Shown: positions 44,201 through 55,907 of the stretch, piece after piece
How the letters are laid out: every line of letters begins with the position of its first letter
Numbering within the stretch: the first letter of the stretch is position 1
From: Rosa chinensis
Taxonomy: Eukaryota; Streptophyta; Magnoliopsida; Rosales; Rosaceae
DNA: 64,000 nt
Reading direction: 5' to 3'
NCBI RefSeq assembly: GCF_002994745.2
Contig: NC_037094.1
Coordinates: 14,817,001-14,881,000, forward strand
The notes under the pieces: generated by a model
What the model saw: the letters and a program-made list of their open reading frames with translations, nothing else
What the model was told of the DNA's origin: nothing
Databases searched by the model: none
Program-made: the position numbers and the translations under genes

Positions 44201-46314
44201 ACGAGATCACATATACCAGCTGCAAATGTGCCTGCAAGGTTAGAAGTCCTCAACAAGGGGCACGGTGCCGCAGATAGAGGCACTGCAACCGCACTTAGTG
44301 GAGGTGTGGTTGAGGCCGTGGCTCCCCAAGGAAGAGGGGGAGGTCACTTGGTTCGATTGACACTCACCCAAGGAAGAAGAGGGTGAGTATGGCATAAACC
44401 AATCATCAATGTATAGAATCCCTCTCATGAGATTGTCTCTAATTATAGTTATGTCTATGAATCAATACTGGATGACGCTCCGATGTTTGAAATGATTCCA
44501 AAGAATAAAGAAATCTCAAAGGATTACGAGAGTACGTATGAGTTGATTGAAAGATCTTCCATACACATTGATGATATATACTGTTGCTCAAGGAATCATA
44601 GAGCACGATGATATCGAACCACGCTCTGTTGAAAAATGTCAACAAAGAGCAGATTGGCCTAAATGGAAAGAATCAATCCAAGTAGAATTAGATTCTCTGA
44701 CAAAGAGACAGGTATTTGGTCAGGTAGTGCTAACCCCACCAAGTGTAAAGCCTGTAGGACATAAATGAGTCTTTGTCAGAAAGCGTAATGAGAAGAATGT
44801 AGTCCTGAGATATAAGGCTCGCCTTGTGGCGCAAGGTTTCTCACAACGCCCTGGAATTGACTACGAGGAGACATTCTCTCCCAAAATGGATGTTATAACG
44901 TTCTGCTACTTAGTTAGCTTAGTAGTTTCCAAAGGACTAGAAAAGCAGCTCATAGATGTGGTTACTGCATATCTCCATGGGGATCTAGATTCAAAGATAT
45001 ATAAGAAAGTGCCTGATGGCCTTACATTACCCAAGCCAAGTGACTCTAAACCACGGAGTGCGTTTGCAACTAGGTTGAAACGCTCACTTTACGGATTAAA
45101 ACAATCCAGGCGGATGTGGTATACCCGTCTAAGTGACTACTTGATTGGGAAGGGATATAAGAACGATGAATTATGCCCCTGCGTATTCATAAAGAAAACA
45201 AGTTCCGGATTTGCAATTGTAGTAGTATATGTCAATGATATAAACATAACTGGTACTCTTGATGAAATAAGAGAAACCGCGAGCTAATTAAAATCCGAAT
45301 TTGAGATGAAAGATCTTGGGAAAACTCGATTCTATCTAGGCCTTGAACTAGAACACCGAGTTTGTGGAATATTAATCCACCAGTCTGCATATGTCCAAAA
45401 GTCAGGCGATATAACATGGACAAAGCACATCCTGCTAGCACTCCCATGATCGGTCGAAGTTTGGATGCAAGGAAAGATCCATTTCATCCAAAGGAAGATG
45501 ACGAACAAGTGTTGGGAGCTGAAATTCCCTATCTAAGTGCAATAGGCGCATTATTGTACTTAGCCCAATTTACTTGACCAAACATTGCATTCTCAGTGAA
45601 CTTGTTAGCTAGATTTAGCTAAGCGCCAACGCAGCGTCACTAGAATGGTATCAAGAACATCTTCGATACCTAAAAGGAACCATTGACTTGAGACTGTTCT
45701 TTCCCTACAGAGAGACAAGAGGGACCGCAGATGGAACTGCAATCCCTGAAGAAAATATTGATGGCGAAAGTGCCACTCACTACACCGAAAAGCCAAATGA
45801 TGTTTTTGTTGGTTTTGCTGATGCTGGGTACCTCTCTGACCCACATAAAGGTCGTTCCCAAAATGGTTATGTATTCACCATTGGGAATACGGCGATATCT
45901 TGGAGATCAACCAAGCAAACCCTTGTGGCTACCTCCTCGAACCATTCAGAGATCATTGCTCTACATGAGGCGGTTCGTGAGTGTGTATGGTTAAGAACTA
46001 TCATTGCATATATTCGAGGGACTAGTGGTTTGAGTTCTACCACTGAAGAGCCTACTTGCATTTACGAACACAATGCAGCTTGCATCGAACAGATGAAGCT
46101 AGGTTATATTAAGGGTGATAACACAAAACACATATCGCCAAAGTTGTCCTACAATCAGCAACAACAGACTCTCCTCAAGATTCAAATGAATCAAGAAAGA
46201 TCTGAGGAGAATGTGGCAGATTTGTTCACCAAATCATTGCCCAAGGACACATTTGAGAAACATGTGAAAAGCATAGGAATGCGAAGACTTTCCAAGCTCC
46301 CTAGATTAATGTAA
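41234..46314 (+). pseudogene. Copia gag-pol polyprotein, multiply broken
   Basis: Gag (from 41234) has the retrotransposon domain pattern (EYHRWVSDMEI, then LWDALKGRFG), and a zinc knuckle at about 42003 (CYRCGFIGHW) whose last Cys is Phe. A protease-like LDDSGT lies near 42608. Integrase has HxxH and CKAC fingers (43040-43270), then the catalytic core with DVCGP, IRLDN and the ENGLAE-type element as QNGLAEA. Reverse transcriptase (44547-45577) has VAQGFSQRPGIDYEETFSP, QLIDVVTAYLHGDL, SLYGLKQSRRMWY and YVNDI where YVDDI is expected, losing a catalytic Asp. RNase H (45688-46314) has GFADAGYLSD and the motif STKQTLVATSS. Stops or shifts near 41569, 41690, 42580, 43130, 43790, 44072, 44766, 45285 and 45575 make it inactive. 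Confidence 0.9.
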
Positions 46315-46510
46315 GTATCAGGGGGAGGTGTAGACGTCAGGGGGAGTCTAACACACACATGTCATACTTAAATGTAGAAGGTGCGTTGTGCTCTTTTCCT
46401 TCGACCAAGTTTTATTTTTGTCCCACAGGGTTTTTATTGTTACTTGGCAAGGTTTTTAGTGAGGCAACAACTCATGCACCATTTCATCTTTGACTCGGCA
46501 CAAGGGGGAG

Positions 46511-46704
46511 TGTTAAAGGAAAAGCACATTATGTGCCTTCATCAAAGAAACAGACGAAGAGGGAATCAAGCAATTACAAATCACAGCTCAATCAGCATTT
46601 AGTATCATCAATGTAATTGATATTTCCGTTGTAATCCTGTCCCTATATAAAGGGGTTATGAATGAAATGAGTAGACCAATTCCCATTATCATTTTACTTT
46701 CACA
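46511..46704 (+). repeat. Copia 3' LTR
   Basis: 194 bp, directly preceded by the purine tract caagggggag (46501-46510). Confidence 0.95.
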
Positions 46705-46709
46705 GCATT

Positions 46710-47473
46710 GCTAAAAATATTCAAGTAACCAAGTCCATTTTAAAAGCGACAAACTTTAAACCACTTTAATTTATAGCCGTTGAAACATAAAAAGCTCTGG
46801 AAAGGTATAATTGGGCGTCAACTATTTAGAAAGGGAAAGAAAGGAATTTACGAGAAGAAAAACCTAAACCCTGTACAGAAGGATTTCAAATCGGTCGTTC
46901 TAGATCTCTAGACCTTTTCTCTCAAAGAAAGCAACCCTAGTGAGAACGAAAAGCCCAAAATATTTCTACCAAAGTGTCGGTGCATAGAAATCCACCAGTT
47001 TTTTACTGAACTGAAAGCCTGGAGCTGTAGTAAAGGTCATAGTTGCTGTTCTGGGGTCAGCAAACCTGCCCTTTTGTAATTAGTTTCATATAAATTTTAT
47101 GAGTAAAAAGCAATCCATCTCTTCAAATTGAAGGTACGTGTCCTTCTTTCTGAGGTCGGGTGGGGGAGAGTGTGAGACTTCACTCTCGAGCAGGATCTGT
47201 CGGGAAAGTTCTTTCACTTCCACAGTTCCATGAGTTGCATTGGAGATGGGGACCCATAACCCATGAGGCCTGGCCCATATCAATAATCCACTGTTTCATA
47301 TATGATATATCCTGACTTTCCTTAATAAATGTTAGAAATCGTTTGGTAAGAGCAAGTTCACCCGTTGAGTCAATAGATCAGAATTACTGAGTTATTAGGT
47401 CAAAACACTGTTTACTGTCACTCGATATATGTTTCCACCCATTCTGTTTCTTGACCGGTCAATTACCGTCCAT
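46710..47473. other. intergenic between Copia and MULE
   Basis: The first bases continue the pre-insertion locus that lies left of 29979. No gene is evident. Confidence 0.45.
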
Positions 47474-47481
47474 TAAATTTT

Positions 47482-50400
47482 GGGTAGTGTTATTCACACA
47501 CCCATTCTATTTTTCTATTACTTTAATTCAATTTATTTTTACAAATTACCCTAACTACCCTCCTTTTCTATTCTATTCTATTTATTTATTTTTTCTTTTT
47601 TGCAAATCAATCATCACCAAACTCTAAAACCTAAACCCTTGTTTTACTGCAGACGAAGACTTCTAAACTCTTTGTGATTCCTTCTTTTCTTTTCCATCAA
47701 AAACTTCTTTAGCATAGTCATTCCATCTCTCTAATGTGATGCTTTGAAGTTCAATTATGGTAGAGCAAGAAATTTTAGACCCATCTTTGGAGAAAATTTT
47801 ACATCTGATTTGCAATGGAGACGTGGAAGAACAATATGAATTTAGTGATCATTCAAGCCCCTTTGAATCCATCATTCCTGGTAAGATTCTAACTCAAATT
47901 ATTTGGTGTATTTCAATCCATTGCTCACATTCAGTTTCTTAGTGATTTAGTGGATCTATGACCTTTAGATTTGTGTGTTCTATTCGTCTTAGTTTGATTT
48001 TGGTATGGGTAGCGTGTTAATCATGGTTTTGACTTGAGTTGATTGATAATTTTGAAATCGTTGACGCTTTGATTTTTTTTTTTTTTCTGGATACCTTATC
48101 GCATATATAACATGCTTATACTACTGTGCTAGTTTCACATGTATTGATGTATAAGAACAAGAAACAATTGTTTCCCGCTGGCAATAAAAGCGAAAAGATG
48201 ATATAACAAGGCTAAAGGCAGAGCTGCTAGACACATTGAAACTTTTATTGTATTGCACTAGCATGATTTAACAAGGCTTGGAAACATTGGATCAAAGATG
48301 AACTGATCAATGTAGGATCAGATTTCTTATACATTAGATACAATTGTTTCTTGTTCTTATGAGTCTTATGCTTTCTTGTTTGGCTGTCTAGAAATTAGTA
48401 TACTAGTTGACATTATATATGAATGATTATTATTTTGGTGATCTAGGAAGTCAAGTAGAGATAAATGAAGTTGACAAAATGCTTTCTTTGGTGGAAGTAA
48501 ATTTTGATAGTCGGGAAGACCTTCTTGTTGCTGTTCATAAAATTGCATTCATGGAAGGGTATGTAACTGTTATAAGAAGATCAAAACCTGATAAGTGTGT
48601 GTACATTGGCTGTGATAGAGGTGGTAAGTATCGAGACACAAGGATGGTTCCACCAGAGAAGAGGAAAAGGAAGACAGCATCTCGCCTAATAAGTTGCCCT
48701 TTTGAAATTGTGGGGAGAAGGAAACCTGAAGGTTTTTGGAAGATTGTGGGGATATACAAGATTTATCTCATAACCATGAACCTTCAAAAGATATGTCTGG
48801 GCATCCTTATTGTCGTCAGTTTTCAAGAGAGGAAATCTTGAAGATTAAAGAAATGAGTAAGGCTGGCGTATCACCACGCCAAATAATGTCTTCACTTCGA
48901 CAAAGTAATCCAGATTTGCAAGCAATTTCCAAAAACATCTATAATGAAAAGTATAGAATTATGAAGGAGAATTTAGTAGGTCGTACAGTTATTCAAGCTT
49001 TATTGGAAGAACTTGGTCAAGCTGGTTTCATCTATAACATTGAGTATGATCAAAATGGTCGGTTGACTCATTTAATGTTTGCTCATCCACTTTCAATTGC
49101 TTTGACTAAGAGCTATACAAATGTCTTTGTGATGGATTGTACATACAAGACTAACTAGTACAAGATGCCATTACTAGACATTGTAGGAGTCACAAGTTTG
49201 AATACATCTTTCTATTCTTTCTTTGTCTTCATGCAAAAAAAGGAAGAAGAGGACTACGTATGGGCTCTAACTATGTTCAGCAGAATTTTGGGAGTTGAGG
49301 TTTATCCTTTGGTGATTATTACTGATAGAGAATTGGCACTGATGAATGCTGTAAATATTGTTTTTCCAAGGGTCTGCTAACATATTATGTGTGTGGCATA
49401 TTGAGAAAAATGTAGTTACAAACTGTAAGCCTCATTTTACAGAAGAAGATGATTGGGTTGCTTTCATCTCTACGTGGACTGCTTTGATCAATTCTCATGA
49501 TGAATCATCCTTTAATGAAGCTTGGACTAATTTTGAAGCTGAATACAATAAGAATGTGGCTATTCTCAATTATATCAAAGGTAGTGGCTTCCATTAAAAG
49601 AGAAATTTGTAACTGCATGGACAGGTCAGGTTACGCACTTGGGTAATCATGCTACATCAAGAGGTGAAGGTGCACATTCAAATCTAAAGAGATATCTTCA
49701 AGTTTCAAGTGGAGGTCTTGGTGAAGTAAAGGAAAGAATTTGTCTTGCCATTGAAAATCAGTTTCATGAAATCAAAGCTTGACTCTCTAGTGAAAAAATT
49801 CGCCATCCACATAAAGTCAGGATTCCGTTCTTCAAAGAACTCGTTACTCATATATCTATCTTTGCACTTGATAAGCTGCATAAGCAATATGAATTAGCAA
49901 AGTCCAACAATCTTTCATCTCAATGCAAGGGTCATTTTTACAGAACAATGGGCCTTCCTTGTGTACATATGATTAGGGAGATGAAATTTGAAGCATTGCA
50001 ATTGAACAGCATTCATGAACAGTACGTGGAGGATTGATACAAGATCATTTGATCATGGTGCGAGCTTGGATGATGGAGATGAGATAGGTGTTCTTTTATC
50101 TGAATTCAAGTTTAAGTATGAGAGAATGCCTCTTACTCATAAAGACAATACCAAGAGGAAACTCACTCAGTTTCTTGGTGCTTCTCTTCCATTATTACTA
50201 GAGCCTAATGTTCAACCTCATAAAGGTCGTCCATTAGGATCAAAAAACGAAAAGGAATCTAGCTCTACAAAGAGTGATCCTTCAGCCTTTGAGCTAATAG
50301 AGGAAAAGTCTCGGAAATGTGGTCATTGTCAAGGTGGTGGTCATAATATTCGAACTTGTCCACTTAAAGACAAAGCTACCAAGCCTTCATTTGGTCCTGC

Positions 50401-50902
50401 AACTCCTACAGAGTAAAGCTATTAATGTAATTTTTTTTTATCATTAATCCTTTAGTCACTTATCTTTACTGGAATTTTGGAGAAATTTGTTTGGTACTGC
50501 ATGTACGTCCTTTGTTTGTTTGGTAATTGAAGTTAAAAACAGCTTTGCTGAATTTTTGAGAAAGCTGCTGATCTGCTAACTTTGAGCTCTCTATTACCCT
50601 ACTTAATGATCTCCAAATATCTTGAATTTTTGACATGTTCTTGTTCTATTAGTTTAAAAATGATCTGGAAATTTTCATGTCATTTGGACCCTTGGTGAAT
50701 ATTTGGTGAATTTTCTAAATCGTCTGTAGTAAAATAAGGGTTTAGATTTTAGAATTTGGTGATGATTGACTTGCAAAAAAGAAAAAAAAAAAAAGCAAAG
50801 GAGGGTAGTTAGGGTAATTTGTAAAAATAAATTGAATTAAAGTAATAGAAAAATAGAATGGGTGTGTGAATAGAAAATATGGGTGTGTGAATAACAGCAC
50901 CC
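47482..50902 (+). mobile_element. Mutator-like element (FAR1-type), decayed, with long inverted ends
   Basis: Terminal inverted repeats of about 175-180 bp (47482-47656 and 50724-50902) start gggtagtgttattcacacac / gggtgctgttattcacacac. They are flanked by the 8-bp duplication taaatttt (47474-47481, 50903-50910). The right end has an extra internal copy of gggtgtgtgaata. A transposase gene of FAR1/Mutator type lies inside, in + orientation, with a spliced first intron. A related solo end lies at 2789. Confidence 0.9.
47757..50416 (+). pseudogene. FAR1/MULE transposase, broken
   Basis: First exon 47757-47880 (donor G/GTAAGA), second from 48447 (acceptor ATCTAG). Then a FAR1-type DNA-binding region (VNFDSREDLLVAVHKIAFME, CDRGGKYR, ISCPFEI), a frame change near 48750 to DLSHNHEPS, and the MULE transposase core: first Asp in VFVMDCTYKTN followed by a TAG at 49156, second Asp in VIITDRELALMNA, a CVWHIEKNV motif after a shift near 49375, and the Glu in RGEGAHSNLKRYL. 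A SWIM-type finger (CKGHFYRTMGLPCVHMI) and a C-terminal zinc knuckle (CGHCQGGGHNIRTC) follow. Further stops or shifts lie near 49597, 49780 and 50035. FAR1/FHY3 light-signalling factors derive from such transposases; here the inverted ends show it is the transposon form, now dead. Confidence 0.88.
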
Positions 50903-50910
50903 TAAATTTT

Positions 50911-52000
50911 TTATTAATTTATTTATTGTAAAATTGAAATATATTTGATGTAAATAGATGGTAATAATGAATATTTATGAATAACTGATGTAGAACGGAT
51001 AACAACAAGGACCAAAGAGCATCTTGCAAATCTGTGAGCCCCAGAAAAACTGTCGAGCTAATTTGAGAAATTAATTTATGATCTCGGTAATTAATAAAGG
51101 TGCTCGAGATTATTTTTCATAATTTTTTTCATAAGGTGAAATCTTGATTTAAGAGTGTGATAAAAAAGTAAACGACATGATGAGTTCGTGAAAATTTTTG
51201 GGGAATTTTTCGGATACCCGAACTAATTTTTATGAATTTCGGAAGTTTATGAAATATTGAAACATTATGAAAAAAGAAAAGAAAGTCAATGGTGCGATAT
51301 GGGCCGTGCAAACTTGCATCGCTTCATCCTAGTCGTCGATTAATTCTGAATTTTAGGCTATATATAGCCTTAGAAGAATCAAACGAATCATTTCGTCCCA
51401 GAAGGTTCGATCTCTCTCAAACGATCGAAAGAGAGACCCGACGACCTGATTTGAGGATCCGACTGTGTTATTGTCGTCCGGCCACCGTACGACCATGCAC
51501 CGACATCAACTTGTTCATCTAGAAGTCGCCAACACACCACTGGTCATGGCTTGACCAATTGTTCACCGTGGAGGAAGAATCGAACGCTGGAAACTGTAAG
51601 GTTCTTCAGCAGGTTTTAGCAAATTCAGGCGACTTCGCCCACCGATTGGGCTGCATGTGGTATGAAAACTTATCCTCTCGTCATGCTCTACCCGTTTGTG
51701 TAATTAGTTTTCGAATTGGATTAAGTTCTTATGATTGGAGTTTCTGGGTTTGTTTCGGGTTCAATGTCACGTCTCTCTCTCCACAGCAGTCACTGATGTC
51801 ACCCACGATCGGTTTTGGGCCGAGCTAGTAGCCGGCAACTCTGGGTCAAGGAATTTGTCCCGGGCTTGGCATTTTTCTTGCCCTGGGTCACGAAACCCTT
51901 GGCTTGGCTGGTCAATGTTGGGCCGGTGGAAGCTTGTTTTTGGGAATTCATGGTCACCACCAAACCGCTAAACATGCTTTAAAACGGAGAATCGGAGATC
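50911..52000 (+). repeat. possible degenerate LTR-type repeat (about 51000-51980)
   Basis: The region has a TATA-like tatatatagcc at 51358, a following leader with gatctctctcaaacgatcgaaagagagacc, then GC-richer non-coding DNA, a composition typical of plant Ty3 LTRs. I found no second copy, TSD or internal region, so this is a guess from composition. Confidence 0.25.
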
Positions 52001-54590
52001 TATAAAACATGAAATGAAGATGCAACTGAAAGCTCAAACTTTGATTTGTGGACCGTCGACTCTGAAGCCTTAGTTATGACATTGATTCGGGGTACGTGAA
52101 CCGACATCGACCGACAAGAGCTTCCGATGCAAGCAATTGGTTGAATTCGTTTACTTGAGAACTTATTGTAGTACGTACACACACACATATATATATTTGA
52201 AACTTTACCAAAGCTAATTAATCCAAAAACCTCATCCATTTTCATGTAACCACTTATAAGTTATATTGTAATACTGGTGAGAATAATTGACGATAAACAA
52301 AAAATACTTGTGAGAATAAAGGAAATTTTGTTTGCAGCCAAATTTTCTTGGCAAAGTTGCCCAACATTGCCAATATAATTGTGTAAAGCTGAAAACTTTG
52401 TCCCTTTTTCTATTTCTTTTATTTTCCCTGTTTTGTTATAAATGGAAATTTGTTCTTGTGATTGGGATCAGAGGACATCATACAAGCTTCATGCTTGGGC
52501 TATTCATTCAAATGAATGTGCCGTGACAATAGTATGGACTTGAGCTATTGGCCCTACCTTTTGTGGACTCTGATGGTCGAATATTACATGATTACTTGGA
52601 ATGCAAACGTTTCTTGCTCCTTTGGAGCTAAAATAGTTGTGGGCTCGTATCTGAATTCTAAAAGAGGCAAATGGCCCATTCTAGACAAGGGCAGTCTTTT
52701 TAGGTGCTTCCTTATTCTTGTGATGTTGCATAGCAAGATTTATCACAGGGAGATGTCGTGGGGAAAGAAGAGATCAAGAGAAGGAGACTACTTGTAGACT
52801 CTCTGTACCTTAAGTTGTTTCTTGGACGCGAAAGTTGCGAAACATGGTAAGATCATCTATGTGTATATATACACAAGGAGGAATTAGATAGCTTTACGAG
52901 ACTCTTAGCTACCAGAGGGCCAGCTTAGGCAACCCCTGACGGGCTACGCACAAGGTCAGCCCCTGGTGTTTGCAAAACTAAGGGAAAAACGAGATAGTTA
53001 TTAGAGAATAACGTACACCTAGATCAGTCGCCAATTTGCTTGGCAAAGACAACAGCTACAAGCTTGTCTTTTACATTACTTCTCTTTAATATTAGTTGTT
53101 GTCAATCGGTGTATAACAAACACGAGGTGGTACAAAACTGAAAACTCACGGTATAAAAATAAAGAGAGAGATAGTGAGATGTATAGAGATATGAATGAGG
53201 GATTGTCTGAGAGATAAAGGCTTGCAAATAATGAAGCTGGCAGCGATGACTTCTGTGGATTTCGATCCAAGCGAGGGTTATAAGATTATGAGCTTTCAGA
53301 AGTAATTTTGTAAGATACAGATGACTTGGGGTTGAGATGTTGAGATCACAACATTTGTAGTTTGGCACTGAGGATTGAAGTTATAAATATTAATAAAAAA
53401 AGAGCTGGAATATATCAGTTATTGCGGTTAGTTTTGTATCTAGGTGTTCAAAACTAATTAGTTGCGTATTTTACTGGATGCTAAATTCTTAGCATTAAGA
53501 AAATTTCCTTAAATTTACCTGTAGCTTGCACGAGACGTCATGACTCATTTGGATTGTGAATGGAACTAATAGAAACCCTAAAATAAATAAATTATAGAAA
53601 CTCCATATATATATGCAAATCTAATTAATTGCATACTGCAATTTGGGGCTTTAGAACACCTTAATAAAGAATAGCGTAGTTTTTCTTTTGTGAAAATTTA
53701 TCACATACTCGTATTATGGTCATGTTAATTCATCGGTCTTTTTCTCACAAACATGTTTGATAGACTAAAAAATGACTCAATACACATAAATTAATATAAA
53801 ATTTTCGGTGAGATTTTTTAGCTCATTTAATTATGTGCATGATTTTAATCAATGAGAATCCATTTTACATAGGATTGAAGCGTTAATATTTGCATTAGCT
53901 AGGCCTAGCTTGCATGCAAAAGAGAGAAGTTCTGATCAATTTCATCAGGTCCACATCTTCAACCAACAAAGAAAACCCTAATGCCTTGCACACTATGCCT
54001 GAAAAGGTAGCTAATAAAGATACCTTTTCTCATTTTACAAAAGCAGAAGAATATAAACCAATCCCAAAGTTGACAACCTAAAAAAGCAGTCACCCCAATT
54101 CTCATTGGCATGATCGAAATACATTACATATGTATCATCTTCACGAGGGCTCGAAAATTAGGGACCACCCAACTCACAAAAAAACGATCACGATATTTGT
54201 ATATTTCCTCTAGGAATTGTCTTAATCCCCCCAAAACCACAAGGACCCAACACCAAATTGTGCTGCTCAACTTAATTGTCCTCATGGAGATAGCCACAAA
54301 AAAATTGCAACTGTTCACTTAAAGATGAGCCACAAATGGTTCCATCATAATCAGTTGGGCACAGAAAGATGTCTAACCACTTAGGTTGAAGATCTTTAGA
54401 AAACAAAACTGAAAAAGAAAAATAATCAAGTCTACCCATATATAAGAGGAAACAAATATTGAATCATCTTTGCACCAGATCACTGGCAATTCCAAATTAG
54501 CCTAGCAATAATAAAACCACGTTCATACAAATTATAAATGAAAATGAAAAAGGAGTACCCAAAATTAATTAATTAACTACCAGCAGCCAT
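52000..54590. other. intergenic, 2.6 kb, downstream of BEL1
   Basis: AT-rich with no supported gene. The last few hundred bases before 54762 probably include the BEL1 3' UTR. Confidence 0.45.
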
Positions 54591-54761
54591 GAAAACGTTG
54601 ATCATATTAATCTGCTTGTCTAACCCAGTATAGCCCCTTATGTATGTATCCCAAGTATTAACTTTCATCTATTCCTACCCACTATTTATCTATTATCACC
54701 TCCAATTGAAACCACAGTGATCGAACCTCCTGATCATCCAAGAGCAATATTGTACTTTTAC

Positions 54762-55874
54762 CTAACCAGCCAAGTCATGGAGCAACTGAGCACCCATCAA
54801 GTTTCTGTAAGGCAAATTGTTCTGGCCTTCGCCGTCTAATAGAGACGAGTACTGAACCGGCTGACACTCTTCGATGTGATCTCTAGGGTAGAAGAGAGAG
54901 CTCTGTGAGGAAGGAGAGAATGCTAAGCTCACCCCATTAGTACCACCATGCTGGTTCAACCCTAATGTCAATGACACACCATGCCCTCCCCCATTGAAGC
55001 TCTGGTTCGGGTTTTCATTACCATAAGTAACTGCGCCTCCAGACTGGTGATGATGATTGTAAGTTGAAAAATCCAGCTCCATCGATGATCCGAATGCATC
55101 TGTTACCCGCCCGAAATTGTGCTGTGGGTGCATTTGGAGGGCGCTTTTGCCGCTTCTGGAGTCATGGCCAGTACTTTTCTCACCTGGGTTGTTTGTGATG
55201 ATGGACGAGAGGCACTCCGAGTCTATTCGGACGAGTTGGAGTTGGTCCTGGGTCGGTTTCTGATCTTCGGGTCGTGTCATCTGCGTGCTCGGATCGCCAT
55301 GATGATCAGTAGTGACACCATCTGAGGAGGACATGTTGTTGTTGTTTTCATGTTCCTTTGTTTCTTCCATGTACATTTCTTCAACCATGGGTTTCCAAAG
55401 CCTCACCCTTGCATTAATGAACCAATTTGATACCTGTTTGAAAACCCAGCACAATATGTAAACAAACAAAATGCGTCAAATTAACATACAATATAATCAT
55501 TGATGACACAGATAATAATATACATTACTTACTGCATTATAATATGATTATATATATCTAACTATGGATCCCAAGAAGATATGCGCTCTTAATAATATAA
55601 ACTAAATGGTGGGATCAAAATTTTAATTTGTAATTTTGTAGATACTAATATTCCAGAGAGAGAGATGTGGACGTGCCTGGCTTCTTGAGAGACCCGTTTG
55701 GCGGGCTAAGATATGTTTATCAACATCGCTTGGGTACCTGCAAAAGTTTTCATCATCATGAAACATTCTTGATACTTTAAAACAAATACTACTGTTACTA
55801 CTGTTACTATGAATATGTAGAATTGAGAGACTCAGTAGTAGTGACTGACCCACAAGCAAAAAGAACACACACAC

Positions 55875-55907
<33 letters not shown>

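Larger units (their letters stand above)
39338..46704 (+). mobile_element. Ty1/Copia LTR retrotransposon, decayed
   Basis: A 7367-bp element with 194-bp LTRs (39338-39531, 46511-46704), TG...CA ends and a perfect 5-bp duplication gcatt (39333-39337 and 46705-46709). The order gag, protease, integrase, RT, RNase H is that of Copia. A long leader (39532-41233) precedes gag. The LTRs differ at 5 of 194 positions (2.6%) and coding is broken repeatedly, so it is older than its neighbour at 29979-39329. The cgttatcagcacg just after the LTR is the likely primer site; together with the short LTRs it suggests an Ale/Retrofit-type lineage, a tentative call. Confidence 0.93.

Noticed and set aside
52860..53000. 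GC-richer patch ccagcttaggcaacccctga
   Set aside because: Looked like a transposon end, but no inverted partner or target duplication was found.
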